Positions 8,660-14,959 of a DNA stretch of 64,000 nt are shown here, one piece after another. The stretch lies in contig NZ_CP043929.1 in assembly GCF_008632455.1 (NCBI RefSeq), positions 3,038,001 to 3,102,000 of the forward strand, read 5' to 3'. The DNA is from Methylomonas rhizoryzae (GTDB taxonomy: Bacteria > Pseudomonadota > Gammaproteobacteria > Methylococcales > Methylomonadaceae). How positions within the stretch are numbered: the first letter of the stretch is position 1; each line of letters starts with the position of its first letter. The translations under genes were made by a program, and so were the position numbers. Below the pieces are notes generated by a model. That model made no database searches, had not been told where the DNA came from, and was given only the letters and a program-made list of their open reading frames with translations.

Positions 8660-9703
8660 TTAACAACAAGCTCCCTCGGCTTTGCCGGCCGCATTGGCAA
8701 TAGAAGGCGCGCAATCGAACAAACCGAAATGCTGGGTTTTATCGCCAATAATTTGAAAATGCTCGGCATAGCGGCTGCCGGCCAGCATGTCCGCGGTGTT
8801 GCCGCACACCCTGAGCGGCCGGCCGGTTTCGAAATGGTGGTGATCGTCCAATTCGAACCCATGCGGATGCTCGGCAATGCTGCCTAGATAAACCGCGATT
8901 TGGCCGAAATCTTCGCAGCGGTCTTCCAGCGGCAGTTTGAACGCGCGCACGGTCACCGAATGGAATTTCACCATGCCGATTTTGGCGTAAACCTCGGGAT
9001 CGTCCAGGCTGACGGGATTTTGCTTGACCGTACGGACGTCCGGACAACCCAGATCCTGCAGGATGCGGCGAAAATCCTCCCAATACAACGCCCCCCCCAA
9101 ACATTCGCCCAGCAACAACGGATCTTGCCGCAACTGCGTCGGAATCCGCCGATCCGCGAACACGTCGGAAAAATACAATTCCCCGCCCGGTTTCAACACC
9201 CGAAAGATTTCCGCCAGCACCTTGGGCTTTTCCGGGGATAAATTGATCACGCAGTTAGACACCACCAGGTCTATGCTGTTATCGGCTATAGCCACGGTGC
9301 GCAAGTTTTCGATATGGCCGTGCAGAAACTCGACATTAGCATATCCGTATCGGGCGGCGTGCCAATCGCGGTGGCGGACCGCCACCTCCAATTGTTCCGG
9401 CGTCATGTCCACGCCTATCACCCGGCCTTGCGGCCCGACCAATTTGGACAACAAATAGCAATCCCGGCCACTGCCGCAACCTAAATCCAGTACCGTGACG
9501 CCCTGCAAAGCCGGCGGCAACGGCGAGCCGCAGCCGTAAAATCGCTCCAAAACTTCAGGGTGCACATCGGCCAGCAAGGCTTTCAGATACGGCGACAGTG
9601 CCTCTATGCTGCAACAAGCACTGGTTTTAAGATCGCTGCCGGATTGCAAGACCTGCCCGTAATAGTAACGAACCGATTCGCTGATATCTATGTTACTGGT
9701 CAT
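8660..9703 (-). CDS. arsM: Arsenite S-adenosylmethyltransferase ArsM-like
   Basis: Cytoplasmic SAM-dependent methyltransferase predicted to methylate As(III) to volatile or less toxic methylarsenicals. The 347-residue protein has SAM motif I LDLGCGSGRDCYLLSKLVG at about 72-90. The cysteine set expected for ArsM is present: Cys30/Cys31 (SACCS), Cys151 in SNCVINL and Cys201 in GECLGGALY. The C-terminus ends in Cys-Cys. It is monocistronic and no arsR, arsB or arsC lies nearby. The three separated cysteine positions make this more specific than a generic methyltransferase. Confidence 0.85.
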   Translation of the reverse strand: MTSNIDISESVRYYYGQVLQSGSDLKTSACCSIEALSPYLKALLADVHPEVLERFYGCGSPLPPALQGVTVLDLGCGSGRDCYLLSKLVGPQGRVIGVDMTPEQLEVAVRHRDWHAARYGYANVEFLHGHIENLRTVAIADNSIDLVVSNCVINLSPEKPKVLAEIFRVLKPGGELYFSDVFADRRIPTQLRQDPLLLGECLGGALYWEDFRRILQDLGCPDVRTVKQNPVSLDDPEVYAKIGMVKFHSVTVRAFKLPLEDRCEDFGQIAVYLGSIAEHPHGFELDDHHHFETGRPLRVCGNTADMLAGSRYAEHFQIIGDKTQHFGLFDCAPSIANAAGKAEGACC

Positions 9704-10150
9704 TGCACTTACCTCAATCTCGTTGATTTGACCCGGCCGACCAATACTGAAAAACCAAGCCTATAGCCGCGCTATGGTAACGTCAGCCGCCGCCCGGCGG
9801 CAATGGCGGAAAGCTTTTGCACGGTTTTAGCTTTGCCGCAGTTGCGTGGGGTATTGCAATGCCTGACTATGGACTTTGATTAACACCCGGTCAACTGCAA
9901 TTGCGTGACCATGGCTAAGCCTAAGCAACCGCTCTCAGCCTTGCAAGTCGGCCGATCCAATCACGGGACATGGCTTGGGATTTACCCGAATAGCTTAGCC
10001 GCGCATTTCCCGCCGCCTTGAACGTTGGCCTGGACTAATGAACCGAAGTTTCCGAGAATTTTATAAGGCCCGTGACTCAACTACTGAACCCCGCCCATCA
10101 ATCAGGCTTGTGCTTGTAAGCCCGACATGCCACGTAAGCGTGAATTCTAA
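9704..10150. other. Non-coding stretch left of the integron cassettes
   Basis: No convincing gene is present. The right end follows the outermost attC site. Around 9994-10040 there is an attC-like fragment (CCTTGAACGTTGGCC on the plus strand) whose core deviates from consensus, which may be the scar of a third lost cassette. The arsM promoter must lie near the left end. Confidence 0.4.
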
Positions 10151-10238
10151 GCCTAGCGTTCGAGGTAACCGGCGGCCGGAGCGCAAAGCGCGGAGGAAAC
10201 CGGCAAGTGTAGCTTGCCGGCTGACCGAAAGGTTATGC
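10151..10238 (-). other. Integron attC site of cassette B (88 bp)
   Basis: Read on the minus strand it starts with R'' GCATAAC and ends with GCTAGGC (one base off the GTTRRRY core). The two ends fold on each other as an imperfect palindrome (GCATAAC..TTCG..AGCCGGC against GCCTAGC..TTCG..AACCGGC). Internal hairpins CCGGCAAG/CTTGCCGG and GGAGCGC/GCGCGGAG fill the middle. It directly follows the cassette B ORF stop. R'' is the exact complement of the core GTTATGC at the 5' boundary of the same cassette, the hallmark of a gene cassette. Confidence 0.82.
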
Positions 10239-10242
10239 ATGG

Positions 10243-10635
10243 CTACCCAAACGTGCTTTGTAGTTCTTTAAAGACCTCTTCTGCTTTTGTCGCCTGCCAC
10301 ACGGTGAAAACTACGCCACCAAGTGCGAAAAGAAACCCAAGATGCATTGGGAGCCAAGTCTGGGCATCACAAGCGACACCTAAGAGAACCATAAGAAAGC
10401 CGAGGACAACGCCGCCAATACAACCCAGCAGCCTACCCCAATTATTCCGGAAAGACGGTATGGCATACATTTTGGCTGTGATGTCATAGACCAACCCTGC
10501 TCCGATGAGCATAAACGAGAAGTGAGCAAAGCTCTCAAACGAGCCCGCCGGAAATTTGGCAAAGTTGAGTAGCCACAAATAGGCGCAACCGAGGATGACC
10601 CAAATGGCGATTACAAACAATTTCTTCGTAAGCAA
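10243..10635 (-). CDS. Integron cassette B: small polytopic membrane protein, unknown
   Basis: 130-residue hydrophobic protein with four predicted membrane segments (residues about 5-24, 38-55, 67-86, 95-112) and a charged C-terminal tail KAEEVFKELQSTFG. The start is TTG, supported by an excellent Shine-Dalgarno AAGGAGG 5 nt upstream. The ORF fills its cassette between the boundary core at 10717-10723 and the attC at 10151-10238. No family was recognised, which is common for cassette genes. Confidence 0.72.
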   Translation of the reverse strand: MLTKKLFVIAIWVILGCAYLWLLNFAKFPAGSFESFAHFSFMLIGAGLVYDITAKMYAIPSFRNNWGRLLGCIGGVVLGFLMVLLGVACDAQTWLPMHLGFLFALGGVVFTVWQATKAEEVFKELQSTFG

Positions 10636-10716
10636 CTAAACCTCCTTTTTGATTATCAATTGGGGAAACCGTAATTGCCTGGCTTGGCAAAATGGCAGTA
10701 GCGGGAGGCAGACCAT

Positions 10717-10760
10717 GCATAACGGCAGCCACACTGTCCGCGTTGATGGCGTTGTTAGAC
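10717..10760 (-). other. Integron attC site of cassette A (44 bp, short)
   Basis: On the minus strand it runs from R'' GTCTAAC (10760-10754) to R' GTTATGC (10723-10717). R'' is the exact complement of the GTTAGAC core at the 5' boundary of cassette A (11335-11329). The inner arms AACGCCATCA and GTGTGGCTGCC are weakly complementary. It is shorter than the usual 57-141 bp, so an internal deletion is possible. Confidence 0.72.
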
Positions 10761-10804
10761 CACACTTGTCGAGACCAGCATAAATTCGTCTTTCGACACT
10801 GTTT

Positions 10805-11302
10805 TCACAGCCCGCAGGCCGAGGTCCAAATTGAGGCGACCCAGGCAACGAGCGCCGCACCATATATGAGAACAGTTGCATTATCGTGTTTGATCAGACC
10901 CTTCGCGACCTTTCGTCCACGGAACACGCCTGTGTCCACCCCTAACTCATCCTCGATCTTCCGCCCCCGACTTATGAGGTCGTCATGTAGCTGCGAGTTG
11001 CGAAGCTCATAGACAAGCAAGCCGACCGTAGCTGCGAGCCCAAGGATTGCAAAAAGTAACCGAAGCCCAGGAGAAAAATATTTCGTAGAGTCACCTCCAC
11101 TAAATACTGTGGCCAACGAGACGAGAGATATTGTTGGCACCAACGCGAATAGTTTAAAGCGCACGTCTACCAGCATTCGCCAGGTCGTGCAGGTTTGTTC
11201 ATAAAGCTTTAGCAGGAGATCACGATCTTCGGGTGTTCCTTTGTATGCGAGCAATGTCGACAGATCCGTGGTCTTATATGCTCGGTCTTCGCGATCGGCC
11301 AT
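10805..11302 (-). CDS. Integron cassette A: membrane protein, unknown (possibly SLATT-like)
   Basis: 165-residue protein. A charged helical N-terminus (about 1-45) is followed by two close membrane segments (about 50-68 and 78-97), a basic stretch (HDDLISRGRKIEDELG) and a third hydrophobic segment at the C-terminus. The ATG has GGAG 6 nt upstream and lies 26 nt inside the cassette boundary. An extended reading upstream would cross the cassette core, so it is rejected. The helical part followed by paired membrane spans recalls SLATT-type proteins, but this is a weak resemblance. Confidence 0.72.
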   Translation of the reverse strand: MADREDRAYKTTDLSTLLAYKGTPEDRDLLLKLYEQTCTTWRMLVDVRFKLFALVPTISLVSLATVFSGGDSTKYFSPGLRLLFAILGLAATVGLLVYELRNSQLHDDLISRGRKIEDELGVDTGVFRGRKVAKGLIKHDNATVLIYGAALVAWVASIWTSACGL

Positions 11303-11328
11303 AGCTTTCTCCGATAAAGGAAAGTGTG

Positions 11329-11456
11329 GTCTAACTAAAATTAGCCATCCTAAATGACGCAAAACAATCGGTCATCCGGTTGGCTAAAAAAATTAAAAAT
11401 CGATAAAATAACTTTAATTTCATATAGTTATTAAAATTTAGCCTATCCTATAGAAA
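11329..11456 (-). other. Putative attI region and first cassette boundary
   Basis: Core site GTTAGAC (minus strand, 11335-11329) marks where cassette A joins the platform. The AT-rich 120 bp between it and the divergent intI pseudogene is where attI and the Pc and intI promoters are expected. Short GGCTAA repeats flank the core. No promoter is convincing by eye. Confidence 0.6.
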
Positions 11457-12200
11457 ATGCAAAATCCATCAATCCATCCGCCTAAGTTGCTGGACCAAGT
11501 GCGCGATAAAATCCGCTTGAAACATTACAATATCCGTACCAAACCGGCATATACGTTTGGATTAAACGTTATATTTTGTATTTTGACAAGCGGTATCCGC
11601 GTGACTTGGGCGCTAGTGAAGTGGAGCGGTTTTTTACTCATGTGGCGGTCGAAGGTATGGTGTCGGCGTCCACGCAAAATCAGGCCGAGGCCACTTTGCT
11701 GTTTCTGTAAGGAAGTATTGGCAATCGAATTGCCATGGTTGGACAGTGTTGAGCAAGCCAAGGCGCCCAAACGCTTGCCGGTGGTGTTAAATCGCGACGA
11801 AATCCAGGCAATTTTGCTGCGTTTGAACGGCACGCCGCATCTGATTGCCAGTTTGTTGTACGGCACCGGCATGCGGATCATGGGTGCTTGCGGTTGCGGG
11901 TGCAGGATGTCGATTTCAAGCGCCGCGAAATTTTGATACGCGACGGCAAGGGCGCCAAGGACAGAGTGACGATGCTACCGGCGTCGCTGTCGCCTACCCT
12001 GCAGGCGCATTTGAGTAAGGTCAAGGAATGGCATGCTTCCGATCTGACTCAAGGAGGCAGTGCCGTTTAGTTGTCCCATGCCTTGAAACGCAAATACCCC
12101 AATGCGGCCGGAGAATGGATTTGGCAATAGGTGTTTCCCGCAATCACTCTCCGCCGTGAAAACCCATCGACCGCCCCTTGCTGTGCCGACCTGGGCCGCT
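11457..12200 (+). pseudogene. intI: Integron integrase IntI, decayed pseudogene
   Basis: The reading begins with IntI-type PPKLLDQVRDKIRLKHYN and the family continues in pieces through other frames. One frameshift is near 11550. A second is near 11710, just before KEVLAIELPWLDSVEQAKA. A third is near 11880, after LLYGTGMR. The frame then gives DVDFKRREILIRDGKGAKD and RVTMLPASL. Two further tyrosine-position codons are stops (TAG near 12067 and 12127). The C-terminal part with the HxxR box and the catalytic tyrosine is missing. The recombinase is therefore dead, so the cassettes are frozen unless another integrase acts in trans. It points away from the cassettes, the canonical integron layout. 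Confidence 0.9.
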
Positions 12201-12356
12201 AGCGGCAAGACCCGGGTGATTACCGAGAAAACCGCCTGTCCGGTGCAGTAAAGTACACCGGCGTCCGCCTAAAAAGGAAAGCTGCGCGGTTCATAAACAA
12301 AAAAACATGTCATGTTTTTCGTAGACTACTCATTTTTAAATCAAAGTAAACGCAGG

Positions 12357-13577
12357 ATGCCGTCAATTGAATTAGTCAGCCTAGCTGGCGCCATTTTGTT
12401 ACTGGTCAGCGTATTTTCCAGTAAATTAGCCAGCCGCGTAGGCATACCTTCGCTGTTGTTTTTTCTGTTGACCGGGTGGTTAATCGGCCGGTTCGGCGGT
12501 TTTTGGCTCAACAATCCCGAGGTGGCCAAATTTATCGGCGACTTTGCACTGATCTTCATTTTGTTTGCCGGCGGCCAGGATTCTCGTTGGGCCAATATTC
12601 GCCCCGTGCTTTGGCAAGGCTTGTGTCTTTCCACCGTCGGCGTTTTCATCACCATGTTGCTGTTAGGCAGCTTTGCCTGGTTTATTCTCGGTTCGTTCAG
12701 TACGTTTTCGCTTGGCGTCCACGGCATCAGCCTCCCCGAGGGCCTGTTGTTATCCGCTATCGTATCGTCCACTGATGCAGCGGCCGTCTTTTCGGTATTG
12801 CGCTCCAGCCGTATCGCATTGAAAGGCAAACTGCAGCCGTTGTTGGAGCTGGAGTCGAGCAGTAACGATCCTATGGCCGTTTTATTGACCGTGACGCTGC
12901 TCGGCTTTTTATCCGGCGGTCATACCTCCTGGTTGCATGGCGGTCTGTTTTTGATACTACAACTCGGCGTCGGCATAGGTCTTGGGTATCTGGCCGGCCG
13001 TTTCATGGTGTGGTTGTTGAACCGCATGGGACTCAGCCATGCCGGCCTATATGCGATAGCCTCAATCGCCCTGGTTTTGTTGACCTACAGCGGCGCTACT
13101 TTATTGAAAGGCAATGGTTTCCTGGCGGTTTACGTCGCCGGCATCGTGGCGGGCAATCGGGAGATCGTGCATCAGCACTATATATGCGCTTTTCACGACA
13201 GTTTTGCCTGGCTGATGCAGATCATCATGTTTTTGACTTTGGGCATGTTGTCGGTCCCTTATCAAGCCGAACTTTCCGCACTCGCAGCGGTTGCCGTGGT
13301 CATCAGCCTGTTTTTGATGTTCGTGGCCCGCCCGCTTAGCGTGTTTATCAGCCTGTTCTGGACAAAAATGCCTTTCAAAGAAAAACTGTTAGTGTCCTGG
13401 GTCGGCTTGCGAGGTTCGGTGCCTATCGTGCTGGCCACCTTTCCGCTGGCCGTGGGTTTGCAAGAAGGCGGGGAAATCTTTGTCGTCGTCAGCTTCATCG
13501 TGGTGATGTCGGTTTTGGTTCAAGGATTTTCGCTAGCCGCGTTCGCGCGTTGGCTCGGCTTGGCTGACAAAAAATAG
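12357..13577 (+). CDS. CPA1-type K+(Na+)/H+ antiporter, NhaP2/CvrA-like
   Basis: 406-residue inner-membrane antiporter with about 12 hydrophobic spans. The conserved CPA1 signatures SSTDAAAVFS and ELESSSNDPMAV (ion-binding Asp) are present, as is WVGLRGSVPIVLATFPL near the end. It aligns along its length with the transport domain of NhaP2. It stops directly after that domain, so the cytoplasmic TrkA_C-type regulatory domains of E. coli NhaP2 are absent. An ATG 15 codons upstream is also possible, but the chosen start matches the usual N-terminus. Confidence 0.88.
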   Translation: MPSIELVSLAGAILLLVSVFSSKLASRVGIPSLLFFLLTGWLIGRFGGFWLNNPEVAKFIGDFALIFILFAGGQDSRWANIRPVLWQGLCLSTVGVFITMLLLGSFAWFILGSFSTFSLGVHGISLPEGLLLSAIVSSTDAAAVFSVLRSSRIALKGKLQPLLELESSSNDPMAVLLTVTLLGFLSGGHTSWLHGGLFLILQLGVGIGLGYLAGRFMVWLLNRMGLSHAGLYAIASIALVLLTYSGATLLKGNGFLAVYVAGIVAGNREIVHQHYICAFHDSFAWLMQIIMFLTLGMLSVPYQAELSALAAVAVVISLFLMFVARPLSVFISLFWTKMPFKEKLLVSWVGLRGSVPIVLATFPLAVGLQEGGEIFVVVSFIVVMSVLVQGFSLAAFARWLGLADKK

Positions 13578-13801
13578 CGATCCGGCTTGATTCCGGAGCT
13601 ACCTGCCGTAACCAGTTACTTATTAACCTTAGGCATAGTGGAGGCACTCCGGAGAGGCGCGAAAGCAGCCATGCAAACGAAATAAACCCGTCTAACGGCC
13701 GGCCGTATTGCCCATGATGATTTTTCGATCGCGGATGCAACTTTGCCCCGGATCGGCCAACGCACTGTTCACCCCAACCGAATTGAAAAAGGAGCATGAT
13801 C

Positions 13802-14215
13802 ATGTCTGCAATTACTCTGAACGGCAGCTGCTTGTGCGGTGCCGTCCGATACCAAGTCAGCGGGGAGCCGCAGCGTTTTTATCATTGCCATTGCCAACGT
13901 TGCCGCAAGGCAAGCGGTGCCGGCCACGCCAGCAATTTGTTTTTCGGTCACGCAAAACTGCACTTCGTCAGCGGCGAAAAGTTATTAAAACGCTACAAAG
14001 TTCCGGACGCGATTCGCTTCGCCAGGCAGTTTTGCAGCGAATGCGGCTGCGCTGTCGCCAGAGTCGTACCGGAACTGGACGCCGTGCTGATCCCGGCCGG
14101 TTCTCTGGATGACGCCAGCCCCATCCTGCCGCAAGCGCGCATCTTTTGGAACTCGCGCGCCGCATGGTCCTGCGACGGCGATACATTGCCGCGTTATGCC
14201 GAATATCCCGCGTAA
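13802..14215 (+). CDS. GFA-family (glutathione-dependent formaldehyde-activating enzyme-like) zinc protein
   Basis: 137-residue protein of the GFA/CENP-V fold. The zinc ligands are in GSCLCGAVRY (residues 9-18), CHCQRCRKASGAG (about 31-43) and CSECGC near 80. Family members bind zinc. The founding enzyme makes S-hydroxymethylglutathione, but most relatives are uncharacterised, so a role in formaldehyde handling is only a possibility. The second ATG (GGAG 7 nt upstream) is chosen over one 6 nt earlier that sits on the Shine-Dalgarno. Confidence 0.85.
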   Translation: MSAITLNGSCLCGAVRYQVSGEPQRFYHCHCQRCRKASGAGHASNLFFGHAKLHFVSGEKLLKRYKVPDAIRFARQFCSECGCAVARVVPELDAVLIPAGSLDDASPILPQARIFWNSRAAWSCDGDTLPRYAEYPA

Positions 14216-14275
14216 CCATCACACGCCGCCCGATTCGCCTATCAGCCTTTGACCGTTTGCCCGCCAACCATAGCC

Positions 14276-14824
14276 ATGCACGCACTGACGGAAAAATACA
14301 GTCACTATTGGCAGCAGATCGGCCTGTCTGAAGCCGAGATAGAACGCAGACGTCTGCCGCTATTCGCAGAAGCGATGGAATTGAAAACGGCCGAACGCTC
14401 GCCCGACGGCAGGGAGTTTCTACTCACTCCGGCCGCCGCCGCGGCGTGGAAGCGCATGAAAGCTGCCGCATCGGCGGACGGCGCCGAAATCCACATCGTG
14501 TCGGCCTATCGCAGCGTCGAACGGCAAGTGCAATTGATCGCCGCCAAATTGGCCGGCAAACAAACGCTGGACGCCGTCTTGCGAATACTCGCCCCGCCGG
14601 GCTGCAGCGAGCATCACACCGGCCGGGCGATAGACGTCGCTACCGGAACCGTGCGGCCGTTGGACGCCGAATTCGACACTACCCATGCGTTCGAATGGCT
14701 GGTCAAGCACGCCGCCAATTTCGGTTTTACCCTATCGTTTCCCGAAAACAATCCGTTCGGATATGTCTACGAACCTTGGCATTGGTGTTACGGCGAGTCC
14801 GGCTTTGGCAAAGCTGGTAGCTGA
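14276..14824 (+). CDS. VanY-like D-alanyl-D-alanine carboxypeptidase family protein
   Basis: 182-residue zinc peptidase of the M15B/VanY type, which trims peptidoglycan stem peptides. The metal and catalytic motifs are complete: SEHHTGRAID (His113, Asp120) and EPWHWCY (Glu166, His169), with AYRSVERQ before them. No signal peptide or membrane anchor is seen, which is unusual for an enzyme whose substrate is periplasmic. Either the protein is cytoplasmic or the true start is further upstream. It is 60 nt behind the GFA gene on the same strand. Confidence 0.82.
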   Translation: MHALTEKYSHYWQQIGLSEAEIERRRLPLFAEAMELKTAERSPDGREFLLTPAAAAAWKRMKAAASADGAEIHIVSAYRSVERQVQLIAAKLAGKQTLDAVLRILAPPGCSEHHTGRAIDVATGTVRPLDAEFDTTHAFEWLVKHAANFGFTLSFPENNPFGYVYEPWHWCYGESGFGKAGS

Positions 14825-14834
14825 ACACAGTGAG

Positions 14835-14865
14835 CCGCATCAATCTCTCAACACGAGCGATGCGG
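14835..14865. terminator. Weak hairpin between convergent genes
   Basis: CCGCATC pairs with GATGCGG across a 17-nt loop, between the convergent VanY-like and propeller-protein genes. There is no T-run, so terminator function is only suggested by position. Confidence 0.3.
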
Positions 14866-14959
14866 TACGCACCTCGGCACCTACCTGCCGAATTATGACG
14901 AACTGCGTCAGCCGAGTGCGCACTTCGCATGAGGCTTCTGCCGACCACCTGAACAACCG

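Noticed and set aside
8660..9703. arsM as a third integron cassette
   Set aside because: No attC follows it and no matching core pair bounds it, although it shares the cassette orientation.
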